Of a stretch of DNA of 64,000 nt, positions 43,766 through 51,973 are shown one piece after another. Under the pieces are notes generated by a model, which saw nothing but the letters and a program-made list of their open reading frames with translations, did not search any database and was not told where the DNA came from. This stretch comes from Bacillus sp. cl95 (GTDB lineage Bacteria; Bacillota; Bacilli; Bacillales; Cytobacillaceae), in NCBI RefSeq assembly GCF_900115925.1, contig NZ_FOYF01000008.1:1-64000 (forward strand), read 5' to 3'. A program made the translations under genes and the position numbers. Position 1 is the first letter of the stretch, and the number at the start of each line of letters is the position of its first letter.

Positions 43766-44109
43766 AAACTATTCACAGCGTGGACAGTATTCGAGTTGCA
43801 AAATTTCATATTCAGCTCGAATTAATGCTAAAACTCCCAAACTATTCACAACACAAGCAAAATTCAGGCATCCGAACTTCAAAAACAGTCCAAATCACTC
43901 CTGAAGCTACCAAATTGTTAGCAAACAATCCCCAAGCTATGCACAATTGTGGGGAACGGGTTTCTGAAAATCTCAAACTATTCACAAATTTCGTGGTGGG
44001 ATGCAGAAAATTCATAAGATATGCACAAATAAAGTGCAAGCTATCCACAAATCACTACTTATACACAGTTCCAAACAACTGCGTTCTGAGTATAATCAAG
44101 TTGTCCACA
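43766..44109. repeat. About 20.5-bp periodic array, word AACTATTCACAAA (DnaA-box-like)
   Basis: Eight same-strand words: CTATTCACA at 43769, 43842 and 43978, CTATGCACA at 43937, ATATGCACA at 44019, CTATCCACA at 44041, TTATACACA at 44059, TTGTCCACA at 44101. From 43937 on, the steps are 41, 41, 22, 18, 42, i.e. multiples of about 20.5. TTATACACA fits the DnaA-box pattern TTATNCACA. A spurious 121-codon frame covers it. Confidence 0.6.
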
Positions 44110-44209
44110 AATATATAAGTTGCTGAGACTAGCTTATTTTAAAAATTAGATGAAACTTTCGTCTTTAAGATGCGTAAATATCATATGTAGAATAAAGGAG
44201 TTGCTTATT

Positions 44210-44524
44210 TTGGATACAAACAAGATTCTATCGTCATTGAGCTATTTTAGTATTTTCTTTGCGGGATTTCTTTTTCCTCTCGTTGTGTTTTTTGTAACGG
44301 ATGATAAAAGGGTAAAGTATCACGCGAAAAAGGCATTTTTGTCGCATCTACTACCGTTAATCTCGATTCCAATCGTATGTTTGGCTGCTGCCATTGATGG
44401 ATTCTGGGACGTAGGTTGGATGCAGATATTTTTTGTAGTTGCCATAATTGCAGCAGTAATTCTGAACTTTGGTGTATTAATTTGGAATATCGTCAAAGGT
44501 GTTAAGGTTTTAAAAGAGAACTAA
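44210..44524 (+). CDS. yvlA: YvlA-like DUF4870 membrane protein
   Basis: 104 residues with three hydrophobic segments (LSYFSIFFAGFLFPLVVFFV, LLPLISIPIVCLAAAI, IFFVVAIIAAVILNFGVLIW) and the DUF4870-like KYHAKKAFLSHLLPL turn. The function is unknown. TTG 44210 has AAAGGAG upstream; the longer frame from 44150 does not. It lies 55 nt before yvlB, as in B. subtilis, where yvlABCD respond to envelope stress. Confidence 0.78.
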   Translation: MDTNKILSSLSYFSIFFAGFLFPLVVFFVTDDKRVKYHAKKAFLSHLLPLISIPIVCLAAAIDGFWDVGWMQIFFVVAIIAAVILNFGVLIWNIVKGVKVLKEN

Positions 44525-44579
44525 TATAGTAGGGACTTACAGCATGATGCTAACTGAAATTCAGATGGGGGGATGAAAC

Positions 44580-45695
44580 ATGAAGGCAGAACGATTAAGG
44601 ATTTTGAAAATGGTTGAGGATGGAAAGTTGTCGGTTGATGAGGCTCTTACATTATTAGAAAGTTTGGAATCGAAGCCAACTGGCGCACCAGCTTCTTTTT
44701 TTGAAAAAAAGGAGCAAGATTCGGTAAAGTTTGAAGAAGCAAAAAAAGAAGAGTCCGTTAATCATAAGTTCCAGACGGCCAAAGATAAGATATTTGATTT
44801 TGTGGATACAGCGTTAAAAAAGATCAAAGACATAGATTTGGATTTGAACTTCGGTCACTCCATTGAGGTTTCTCATGTTTTTCAACATTCAGATGCGGTT
44901 TTCAAAGATTTAGATGTTGAAGTCGCGAACGGTTCAGTCAAACTGATTCCTTGGGATCAAAAGGATGTAAGAATCGAGTGTCATGCCAAGGTGTATCGTG
45001 TTGAAACGCCTCAAGAAGCGCGCGATCATTTTATGAAGGATGTTTCTTTCGCCTTAGATGGTGATAAGCTACGTTTCCATACTTCGCAAAAATGGATGAA
45101 ATTAGATGCCGTACTTTACATTCCTCAAACTCAATACGACCGGGTACGTATTCGTATGTTTAATGGTCCTGTTAGCGGTGAAGAACTGGCAGTGAACGAT
45201 TATCGTGTGAAGACGGCAAACGGTAAAATCGAGCTTGCGGGTATTTCAGGAAAGAGACTCGAGGCGGAGACGGCCAATGGCCAAATTCTGATTAAGCGAA
45301 GCAAAATCGATAAGCTCGAAGCAGAGTCCATTAACGGCGCAATCAAGTTAGATGGCGACTTTAAGTTTGCTGAGCTTCAAACGTTCAATGGGAATTTAAC
45401 GTGTCATTTAAATTCTGACCGTTGTGAGTCAATCGTAGCCAAAGGGGCTACAGGCAATATTGATCTTTATGTACCTGTAGGAGTCGCGCTTCATGGAGAT
45501 TTGAAAACCAATCTTGGCGGCTTGAATGTTTTGGTGGAAGGTGTACAAATTACAGAAGAGAAAAGCGAGGTTGTGCAAAAAGCACTTCGTTTCCAATCTG
45601 TCATGCCTTCAGAAAGACAATTGAAGATTTTTGCCGATACAAAAACAGGTTCGGTTCATATCAAAAAAGCGGAAACAGTTGGTTCCATTCTATAA
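44580..45695 (+). CDS. yvlB: YvlB-like DUF4097 protein
   Basis: 371 residues. The N-terminal 30-residue helix pair (RLRILKMVEDGKLSVDEALTLLESL) is the SHOCT-like module typical of YvlB. After a charged linker comes a DUF4097 beta-helix domain (residues ~95-365) with repeats such as DLDVEVANGSVKLIPWDQKDV, VKTANGKIELAGISG, AETANGQILIKRSKI and AESINGAIKLDG. No signal peptide, so probably cytoplasmic. Function unknown; related proteins belong to envelope-stress regulons. GGGGGATGA precedes the ATG. Confidence 0.9.
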   Translation: MKAERLRILKMVEDGKLSVDEALTLLESLESKPTGAPASFFEKKEQDSVKFEEAKKEESVNHKFQTAKDKIFDFVDTALKKIKDIDLDLNFGHSIEVSHVFQHSDAVFKDLDVEVANGSVKLIPWDQKDVRIECHAKVYRVETPQEARDHFMKDVSFALDGDKLRFHTSQKWMKLDAVLYIPQTQYDRVRIRMFNGPVSGEELAVNDYRVKTANGKIELAGISGKRLEAETANGQILIKRSKIDKLEAESINGAIKLDGDFKFAELQTFNGNLTCHLNSDRCESIVAKGATGNIDLYVPVGVALHGDLKTNLGGLNVLVEGVQITEEKSEVVQKALRFQSVMPSERQLKIFADTKTGSVHIKKAETVGSIL

Positions 45696-45736
45696 AAAAA
45701 AGCTTGTGTAGAAGGATAGTACCTTTCTACACAAGC
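45693..45736 (-). terminator. Terminator of the amidase gene (possibly bidirectional)
   Basis: A long stem GCTTGTGTAGAAGG/CCTTTCTACACAAGC with a one-base bulge. On the minus strand it is followed by a run of eight T, so it mainly ends the amidase gene. Confidence 0.88.
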
Positions 45737-45759
45737 GTGTAGAGCAGAATATTTCTGCG

Positions 45760-46476
45760 CTATTTTTTTTGTTCGAAATCAACGTAAGCATCGTAACCAT
45801 CTTTCTTCAGGCGTTCAACGAGCTCATCAGCATTCTTTCGATCACTAAAAGCACCTACTTGAACTTTGTACAAACCATTTGTTAGCGGCGGAGTTGTTGG
45901 TGGAGGAGGGGGCGTGGCAACAGGTTTTTTCACTAAATTAAATTGCTCGGCAATTCCTTTTACGATCGCACCCGCAACTTTCTGACGATACGAGTCAGTT
46001 CGGAGGAGGGTTGCTTCTTCTCTGTTCGTCATAAACCCGCTTTCAATCAGTATTGCATCCATGTCTGTCTCACGAAGCACATGGAAGTCAGCTGTTTTTA
46101 CACCTCGATTTTTACGCCCCGTATCGGCTATTAAGTGTTTTTGAATTTTTTGAGCCACCTCTACAGCAATCTTAGGACGAGAAGGATAGACGTATGTTTC
46201 AATGCCGCTTGCATCATTCCAGGTTGAACCATAGGCATTGGCATGAATGGACACATACAAATCCACCTTGAGTTTGTTAGCTGAATTCGTTCGTTCCTGT
46301 AATGGGACATCTCGACTATCTGAATGGGCGAAATACACTGTAGTATTTTGATATGTTTCCAAGAGTTGTTTGGCATAATTGGCAACAACTCTATTAAATT
46401 CATATTCTGCCATTCCATCTGGACTTCGTTTCCCTGGAGTGTTGAAACCGTGGCCAGCATCAAGCATAATCTTCAT
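45760..46476 (-). CDS. N-acetylmuramoyl-L-alanine amidase with SPOR domain (CwlC-like)
   Basis: 238 residues. Amidase_3 domain (residues 1-175) with zinc ligands in LDAGHGFNTPG, MAEYEFNR and SIHANAYG and catalytic Glu in ILIESGFMTN. A Pro-rich linker (PVATPPPPPTTPP) leads to a C-terminal SPOR domain (LYKVQVGAFSDRKNADEL) that binds denuded glycan. There is no signal peptide. This architecture matches CwlC/CwlD-like mother-cell lysis amidases of Bacillus; a prophage origin is possible but no phage genes are nearby. AAAGGAGTGG precedes the ATG. Confidence 0.9.
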   Translation of the reverse strand: MKIMLDAGHGFNTPGKRSPDGMAEYEFNRVVANYAKQLLETYQNTTVYFAHSDSRDVPLQERTNSANKLKVDLYVSIHANAYGSTWNDASGIETYVYPSRPKIAVEVAQKIQKHLIADTGRKNRGVKTADFHVLRETDMDAILIESGFMTNREEATLLRTDSYRQKVAGAIVKGIAEQFNLVKKPVATPPPPPTTPPLTNGLYKVQVGAFSDRKNADELVERLKKDGYDAYVDFEQKK

Positions 46477-46608
46477 CTTACCACTCCTTTCATTTCAAAA
46501 TTCACTTTTATCATATGTAGTTATCGACTAAAAGGACATGGTTAAACGTGAAGAAATACAATAAAGGTTGTCTGAATTTTATAGAATAGGGACAAAAGCC
46601 CCGGAAAT

Positions 46609-46631
46609 GAAAAAAATCCCACGAGGGGATT
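46609..46631 (-). terminator. Terminator of the DUF2164 gene
   Basis: On the minus strand AATCCC pairs with GGGATT, 4-nt loop, then TTTTT. Confidence 0.75.
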
Positions 46632-46635
46632 ATCA

Positions 46636-46863
46636 TTATTTTTGTATTTCGAAAAGGTCTTCCAATTTTTCGCTCAGGTAGGCATGTGAATCGCTTACGC
46701 CTTGATTGTAAAAATGAGGTGCCAGTTTATCTGTGAAAAAATCGAGCAGGAGCATTGCCTTCAAATCGCCAATCTCTTCATTCTTTTCAGTAGCATAAAA
46801 ATGTTTAATGCTATTCATCATGCTTTCTTTCATTTCTTTGGAAATCTTCATTTTATTGCTCAT
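46636..46863 (-). CDS. DUF2164-family small protein
   Basis: 75 residues, soluble, helical. The pattern ISKEMKESMMNSIKHFYATEKNEEIGDLKAMLLLDFFTDKL and YNQGVSDSHAYL fits the DUF2164 family, whose function is unknown. AAAGGAGGAACGG precedes the ATG. It has its own terminator. A MITE-like element lies just upstream. Confidence 0.85.
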   Translation of the reverse strand: MSNKMKISKEMKESMMNSIKHFYATEKNEEIGDLKAMLLLDFFTDKLAPHFYNQGVSDSHAYLSEKLEDLFEIQK

Positions 46864-46888
46864 GTTCCGTTCCTCCTTTTTAATGAAA

Positions 46889-47188
46889 GGCTCTGTTAAA
46901 CTGGGTTGTTGATTTTCGCTCTAGGGCACTCGCTTTCCGCGGCCGAATTATGAAAAAGCCCTAGTGCCGGATTTTTCAAGGGCAAATTCGTCTCGGGCGG
47001 TTCGGGAGCCTCCTCGTCGCTTCACTCCTGCGGGGTCTCCCCTGAACCGCTTTTCCCGCAGGACTTTGAATAGGCTTCCTCGAATAATCCCACGCACGAA
47101 GGAAATGCGATAGCATTTTCGAGGAGTCTCGCACCCTTACGCTACAATCAACAAAGCTAATAAATCAACAGTGGTCTTTAACAGAGTC
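46889..47188. mobile_element. MITE-like element, GGCTCTGTTAAA family, 300 bp
   Basis: Ends GGCTCTGTTAAAC and (reversed) GACTCTGTTAAAG. Flanks TAATGAAA and TAATCAAA match at 7 of 8 positions. The interior holds CTCCTCGTCGCTTC and CTCCTGCGGGGTCTC on this strand, i.e. inverted relative to the element at 7843. An inner inserted stretch (about 46945-46985) with AAAAAGCCCTAGTGCCGGAT resembles the middle of the 9785 element. Confidence 0.7.
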
Positions 47189-47191
47189 TAA

Positions 47192-47223
47192 TCAAAAAAG
47201 GATAGACTGATGCTATCCTTTTT
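47192..47223 (-). terminator. Terminator of nagA-nagB-nagR (bidirectional)
   Basis: AAAGGATAG pairs with CTATCCTTT, 7-nt loop, with A/T runs on both sides. Confidence 0.85.
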
Positions 47224-47235
47224 CACTCACGTTAT

Positions 47236-47967
47236 TTATTTTACAGTTCGTTTCATGGAATGTACAAATTTATAGCGGTCGGCACGGTATGCAGATTTTA
47301 CGAATTCGAATGGTGTACCGTCTTCCAAATAGGATGTACGCTGAATCAAAAGTACCGGAGCACCTTTTTGAATTTGGAGGTGCAATACCTCTGAATCCTT
47401 TGCGACTGCAGATTCAATTTCTTGTGAGGCTTCACTAATGATCAGAGAAAGTTTTTCTTCGACGTAACGGTATAATGAATGGTTGATGATTTCTTCAGTC
47501 AAGCCTTTGACTAGGTTGGCAGGAACATATGTCGTTTCCAATGCCATTGGTACATCGTCAGCCATCCTCACGCGCTTAATTTCGTAGACGGGTGTGTGTT
47601 CAGCAACCTTCAAGCGCTGGGCCACATGAACATCTACTGGAATGATTTCGAATGAAATAAGCGTATTGCTTGGCTTAAATCCACGCGCAAGCATATCTTC
47701 GGTAAAGCTCGTCAGTCCTTGTAGCTGTTGTTCCACCTTGCGTTTGCTGACAAAGGTTCCGCGACCTTTTTGTCTGTATAGGAAACCCTCTGTCACAAGA
47801 TTGTTCAATGCTTGTCTGACTGTCATCCTGCTAATTTGATAGCGCTCTGAAAGTTCACGTTCAGAGGGAATGGTCGCCTCCGGTTCTAATGTACCGCTTT
47901 CAATTTGATTTTTAATATATTCTTCAAGCTGATGATAAATTGGAACAGGTGAGTTTTTATCAATCAT
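47236..47967 (-). CDS. nagR: GntR/HutC-family repressor NagR (YvoA)
   Basis: 243 residues. N-terminal winged helix (residues ~8-75: PIYHQLEEYIKNQIESG, ISRMTVRQALNNLVTEGFLYR, GRGTFV) and C-terminal UTRA effector domain (~85-235). NagR represses N-acetylglucosamine use and is released by glucosamine-6-P or GlcNAc-6-P. Last gene of nagA-nagB-nagR, 17 nt after nagB, as in B. subtilis. Probable target sites lie before nagA. Confidence 0.95.
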   Translation of the reverse strand: MIDKNSPVPIYHQLEEYIKNQIESGTLEPEATIPSERELSERYQISRMTVRQALNNLVTEGFLYRQKGRGTFVSKRKVEQQLQGLTSFTEDMLARGFKPSNTLISFEIIPVDVHVAQRLKVAEHTPVYEIKRVRMADDVPMALETTYVPANLVKGLTEEIINHSLYRYVEEKLSLIISEASQEIESAVAKDSEVLHLQIQKGAPVLLIQRTSYLEDGTPFEFVKSAYRADRYKFVHSMKRTVK

Positions 47968-47984
47968 TTTAAATTCCCCTTATT

Positions 47985-48710
47985 CTATATCAATGATAAG
48001 GCATCGTTGTCCGCAATGATGATCACGTTATGGTGAAGCTTTAGTGCAGACGCCGGAAAGCTTTCGTCTATTTCTCCATTCAATAGCTTTGAAATAGCTT
48101 CCGCCTTTTTGACCCCAGATGCGAGCAAAATGATTTCTTTGCTTTTTAAAATTGAGCTAATTCCCATTGTAATCGCGTTTGTTGGTACATCTTCAATTGA
48201 AGGGAAGAAGCGTGAATTTGCAATTCTGGTGTTTTCAGTTAATGAGACGATATGAGTGTTGCTCTCAAAAGACGTGCCGGGTTCATTAAATCCGATGTGT
48301 CCGTTCTGACCAATTCCTAGAATTTGAACGTCCACCCCGCCTAGTGATTGGATTAGGCGGTCGTACTGATCACATTCTCTTTGCAGGTCAGCGGCCATTC
48401 CGTTCGAAATATGGGTCTGATCCAGCGGGATATCGATATGATCGAACAAGATTTTCTTCATAAAATCATGATAACTGTTCGGGTTGTCTTTAGAAAGTCC
48501 AATATATTCATCGAGATTAACAGTCGACACTGCTCTGTAAGATGTTTTGTTTTCTTGATAATCCTTTTTTAGAAAGTCATACATGCCACTTGGGGTGCTG
48601 CCTGTAGCTAGTCCTAATGTGATTTTCGGATGAGTGCGTACCTTCTCCGCAATCATTTGACCAGCGGTATTGCTCATTTCGGTGTAGTTCTGGGTGCGTA
48701 TGATTCTCAT
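47985..48710 (-). CDS. nagB: Glucosamine-6-phosphate deaminase
   Basis: 241 residues. It converts glucosamine-6-P to fructose-6-P and ammonia. Motifs: GLATGSTPSGMYDFL (phosphate loop), VNLDEYIGLS (catalytic Asp) and GIGQNGHIGFNEPG (catalytic His). I chose ATG 48710, one base after the nagA stop, because GAGGTG lies about 9 nt upstream; the GTG at 48722 is part of that ribosome site. Translation is coupled to nagA. Confidence 0.95.
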   Translation of the reverse strand: MRIIRTQNYTEMSNTAGQMIAEKVRTHPKITLGLATGSTPSGMYDFLKKDYQENKTSYRAVSTVNLDEYIGLSKDNPNSYHDFMKKILFDHIDIPLDQTHISNGMAADLQRECDQYDRLIQSLGGVDVQILGIGQNGHIGFNEPGTSFESNTHIVSLTENTRIANSRFFPSIEDVPTNAITMGISSILKSKEIILLASGVKKAEAISKLLNGEIDESFPASALKLHHNVIIIADNDALSLI

Positions 48711-48711
48711 A

Positions 48712-49896
48712 TTAGTTGTCACCTCGTCTATATGCTAATTGCCCTCGGCAGAATGTCATTACAACCTGAAAATTTTCGTCTAGTACAGTGAAATCGGCAT
48801 CCTTGTTTACTGCAATGCTGCCTTTTCTATCGAAAATTTGAAGTTGTTTCGCAGGATTTTCGCTGGCCATTTTTACGACTTCGCGAAGACTGCGATCACT
48901 AAACTCCACCATGTTCTTTATGGCATCATTCATTTTAAGAATGCTTCCTGCCAGTGTGCCATCTGCTAAAAGTGCTTTCCCATCTGCGACCGTCACTTCT
49001 TGTCCACTCAAATCGTATAGACCATTCTTCAGACATTTCGCACGCATGGAATCGGTAATCAAAAGCATGCCGTCTGTTCCTTTCGCATTGAGGGAGAGTT
49101 TCAGCATTTCCGGATTGATATGGATGCCGTCGGCAATCAGTTCGACCATGAGTTCTTTAAACAACAATGCGGCGCCCGCTACTCCTGGTTCACGGTGATG
49201 CATACCTCTCATTCCATTAAAGAGGTGGGTGACTTGAGTTGCACCTGCTTCAACCGCAGCTTTTACTTCATCATATACAGCATTAGAGTGCCCGATTGAG
49301 GCAATAACCCCATTTTGTCGGAAGTAGCGAATCAAACTCATTCCATGCTCTTTTTCAGGTGCGACGGTTACGAGTTTGATTCCTCCGTTGGAAAGTTGTT
49401 GCCAGCGTTTGAAAAGCTCAATGTCAGGGTCAAGGATATGACCTTTAGGCTGAGCTCCTGCCCGTTCTTCATTAATAAAAGGTCCCTCAAGGTGAACGCC
49501 AAGCATTTCTGCTTTACCAGGCATGTTGTGATGTTCGGCATAATCCGCAGTGTTCACCAGCGCATGCTCAATTTTTTCTTTGCTTTGGGTCATGGTAGTC
49601 GCTAAAAAGCTGGTCGTACCTTCTGCAGGAAGGACAATGGCCATTGTTTCAAGCGCTTGAAGATTCGCATCCATTGTGTCCGCGCCGCCAGCCCCGTGAA
49701 TGTGAATATCGATAAAACCAGGAACGACCGTTTGTTCGGCTGGAATGACTATTGGAGAAAGGGTGGGATATAGGACACTTGCTGTTTCTAGTGGTCCGAT
49801 GTGAATAATTTTCTCATCTTCTATATAAATGTAGGTTGATTGGACAGTTTCATTTTCCAATACAACTTTTCCATATGCTAAAACTAAGAGTTTCAA
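48712..49896 (-). CDS. nagA: N-acetylglucosamine-6-phosphate deacetylase
   Basis: 394 residues. Amidohydrolase TIM barrel that removes acetate from GlcNAc-6-P in wall recycling and chitin use. Metal and substrate motifs: PGFIDIHIHGAGGADTMDA, GVHLEGPFINEERAGAQPKG, ASIGHSNAVYDEV, THLFNGMRGMHHREPG and LITDSMRAK. TTG 49896 (KLLVLAYGKV) has GGAG 9 nt upstream; the in-frame ATG at 49905 abuts that site. First gene of the nag operon. Confidence 0.93.
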   Translation of the reverse strand: MKLLVLAYGKVVLENETVQSTYIYIEDEKIIHIGPLETASVLYPTLSPIVIPAEQTVVPGFIDIHIHGAGGADTMDANLQALETMAIVLPAEGTTSFLATTMTQSKEKIEHALVNTADYAEHHNMPGKAEMLGVHLEGPFINEERAGAQPKGHILDPDIELFKRWQQLSNGGIKLVTVAPEKEHGMSLIRYFRQNGVIASIGHSNAVYDEVKAAVEAGATQVTHLFNGMRGMHHREPGVAGAALLFKELMVELIADGIHINPEMLKLSLNAKGTDGMLLITDSMRAKCLKNGLYDLSGQEVTVADGKALLADGTLAGSILKMNDAIKNMVEFSDRSLREVVKMASENPAKQLQIFDRKGSIAVNKDADFTVLDENFQVVMTFCRGQLAYRRGDN

Positions 49897-49953
49897 AAGT
49901 CTCATCTCCGTTCTGACTTTACTCAATATAATTATTTTAAAACGGAATCACAA

Positions 49954-49970
49954 ACTTGTCTATACCACTT
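49954..49970. promoter_or_regulatory. NagR (dre)-like operator 1
   Basis: ACTTGTCTATACCACTT, the complement of AAGTGGTATAGACAAGT, fits the known NagR pattern TGGTnTAGACCA with few mismatches, 58 bp before nagA. Confidence 0.6.
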
Positions 49971-50036
49971 CGCGGAATTTATAAAAAATTAAAACTTAAT
50001 GATGATAATATCAGGTTTTTTTACCGATTTAAGTAT

Positions 50037-50054
50037 GGTTGTCTATACATGTTT
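50037..50054. promoter_or_regulatory. NagR (dre)-like operator 2
   Basis: GGTTGTCTATACATGTTT shares TTGTCTATAC with operator 1, 83 bp away. Its position between the nag operon and hprK suggests loop-type repression of nagA. Confidence 0.5.
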
Positions 50055-50076
50055 ATATAATAAAAATCTTGTTCAT

Positions 50077-50104
50077 TTGGTTCTCAGTCAAAAAATGCTA
50101 AAAT
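50077..50104 (+). promoter_or_regulatory. SigA-type promoter of hprK
   Basis: TTGGTT (50077-50082), 16 nt, TAAAAT (50099-50104). Confidence 0.55.
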
Positions 50105-50148
50105 AGAAACAAATCAATTATTAGCGATTCATTAAAGGAGGGCCTCGT

Positions 50149-51084
50149 TTGGCTAAAGTTCGCACGAAAGACATACTAGAGAAGTTTGAACTGGAATTAA
50201 TAAGCGGTGAAGAAGGTGTAAATCGTCCGATTACGACGAGTGACATTTCACGTCCGGGTATGGAAATTGCCGGTTATTTTGAATATTATCCTGCTGAGCG
50301 AATCCAACTATTAGGTAAAACCGAGCTTTCTTTTTTTGAAAAATTGACGCCATTAGAACGTAAGGACCGTGCTGATCGATTATGTAAGGATATTACACCT
50401 GCAATCATTATCACAAGAGAATTGGAAACACCGATCGAATTAGTGGAAGCAGCCGAACGTCAATCTGTACCATTGATGCGCACAAAACAGAAAACGACTA
50501 AGTTTTCGAGCCGTCTGACGAATTACTTGGAAGGAAAACTAGCTCCAACAACTGCCGTTCATGGTGTTTTAGTAGATATTTACGGAATTGGTGTATTAAT
50601 CACAGGTAAGAGTGGTGTTGGTAAAAGTGAAACAGCACTCGAACTTGTAAAAAGAGGGCATCGCCTTGTGGCCGACGACTGTGTAGAAATTCGCCAGGAA
50701 GATGAAGACACACTTGTTGGTACTTCTCCTGAATTGATTGAGCATCTCCTGGAAATTCGCGGTCTAGGCATCATAAATGTCATGACGCTATTCGGTGCGG
50801 GTGCGGTCAGAAGTTATAAAAGGATTTCACTGATTATGAATCTTGAGTTATGGGATCAGAACAAGCAATATGACAGACTAGGTCTTGATGAAGAAAAAAT
50901 GAAGATTATCGATACGGAAATCACAAGGATGACAGTTCCAGTAAGACCAGGACGAAACTTGGCTGTTATCATTGAAGTGGCGGCAATGAACTTCCGTTTG
51001 AAACGAATGGGTGTAAATGCGGCTCAACAGTTTACTGAGCGCCTTTCTGATGTCATTGAAGATGGCGACCACGACATCAATTAG
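50149..51084 (+). CDS. hprK: HPr kinase/phosphorylase
   Basis: 311 residues. It phosphorylates or dephosphorylates Ser46 of HPr (and Crh), the switch for CcpA carbon catabolite repression. Walker [10 protein letters not shown] (about residue 155), [10 protein letters not shown], and the HPrK signature [19 protein letters not shown] are present. TTG 50149 follows AAAGGAGGG. First gene of hprK-lgt-yvoD-ppaX-yvoF, as in B. subtilis. It stands back to back with the nag operon. Confidence 0.97.
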   Translation: MAKVRTKDILEKFELELISGEEGVNRPITTSDISRPGMEIAGYFEYYPAERIQLLGKTELSFFEKLTPLERKDRADRLCKDITPAIIITRELETPIELVEAAERQSVPLMRTKQKTTKFSSRLTNYLEGKLAPTTAVHGVLVDIYGIGVLITGKSGVGKSETALELVKRGHRLVADDCVEIRQEDEDTLVGTSPELIEHLLEIRGLGIINVMTLFGAGAVRSYKRISLIMNLELWDQNKQYDRLGLDEEKMKIIDTEITRMTVPVRPGRNLAVIIEVAAMNFRLKRMGVNAAQQFTERLSDVIEDGDHDIN

Positions 51085-51145
51085 ATGTTTGTTTGGGGAA
51101 TTTAGCATTACTTATACAGAGATAAACTTGTGAAGGAGAATGGGA

Positions 51146-51973
51146 ATGGAAGAAAATATTCAACCGCTGGACCCGATAGCGTTTTCTTTGGGGCCAATCG
51201 ATGTTCACTGGTACGGAGTAATCATTGGATGCGGTTTAGCTTTGGCGCTTTGGCTTGCTGTCCGAGAAGGTGTTAAGAGAGGATTGTCGAGTGAGGTATT
51301 CCCTGATCTATTGATCTGGGCAATCCCTATTGCCATTATTTCTGCCCGCATTTATTATGTCATTTTTGAATGGGACTACTATGCAAACAATATTGGTGAG
51401 GCCTTTAAGATTTGGAATGGTGGAATCGCGATACACGGTGCTTTAATTGGTTCCGTTCTTACCACTTACTTTTTTGCAAAATCAAAAGGATTATCTTTTT
51501 GGAAGCTTGCTGACATTGCTGCACCTAGCATCATCCTCGGACAGGCCATTGGCCGTTGGGGAAATTTCATGAATCAGGAAGCACACGGCGGCGAAGTGAC
51601 GCGAAGCTTTTTAGAAAACCTTCATCTACCTGAGTTTATCATCAATCAAATGTACATCAATGGCGTTTATTATCATCCAACATTCTTATATGAATCCGTT
51701 TGGAACATCGTCGGCTTTGGATTGTTAGTTCTATTAAGAAGAGCGAATTTACGTCGCGGAGAAATGTTCCTATCCTATGTCATTTGGTACTCAATCGGCC
51801 GCTTCTTCGTTGAAGGAATGCGTACAGATAGCCTGATGTTGACAGAATCATTAAGAATGGCGCAAATGATTTCGATCGTGTTGGTTGTCGGCGCACTTAT
51901 GATCCTGTTCTTCCGCAGGAAAAAAGGTTTGGCTGAAAATAGATATTTAGATCAACCGGTTGCGGGCGCTTAA
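51146..51973 (+). CDS. lgt: Prolipoprotein diacylglyceryl transferase
   Basis: 275 residues, seven membrane segments. It transfers diacylglycerol from phosphatidylglycerol to the lipobox Cys of prelipoproteins. The signature [14 protein letters not shown] and the essential HGALIG His are present. ATG 51146 has AAGGAG at a 7-nt distance; ATG 51140 would be only 1 nt from it. It shares one base with yvoD (TAATG). Confidence 0.97.
   Translation: MEENIQPLDPIAFSLGPIDVHWYGVIIGCGLALALWLAVREGVKRGLSSEVFPDLLIWAIPIAIISARIYYVIFEWDYYANNIGEAFKIWNGGIAIHGALIGSVLTTYFFAKSKGLSFWKLADIAAPSIILGQAIGRWGNFMNQEAHGGEVTRSFLENLHLPEFIINQMYINGVYYHPTFLYESVWNIVGFGLLVLLRRANLRRGEMFLSYVIWYSIGRFFVEGMRTDSLMLTESLRMAQMISIVLVVGALMILFFRRKKGLAENRYLDQPVAGA

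Noticed and set aside
33311-44109. CRISPR array
   Set aside because: The periodic arrays have a 21-bp period with no fixed repeat/unique spacer alternation and no cas genes nearby; a CRISPR period is about 60-70 bp.
43584-44109. Replication origin
   Set aside because: DnaA-like words are all on one strand and degenerate, the region has no dnaA/dnaN neighbours, and other arrays share the period with other words.
43753-44118. A 121-codon plus-strand frame after uvrA
   Set aside because: It runs along the 20.5-bp repeat array, has no ribosome site and no protein-like composition.
45760-46476. Prophage endolysin
   Set aside because: The amidase plus SPOR layout without signal fits CwlC-type enzymes, and no phage structural, holin or integrase gene is visible nearby.
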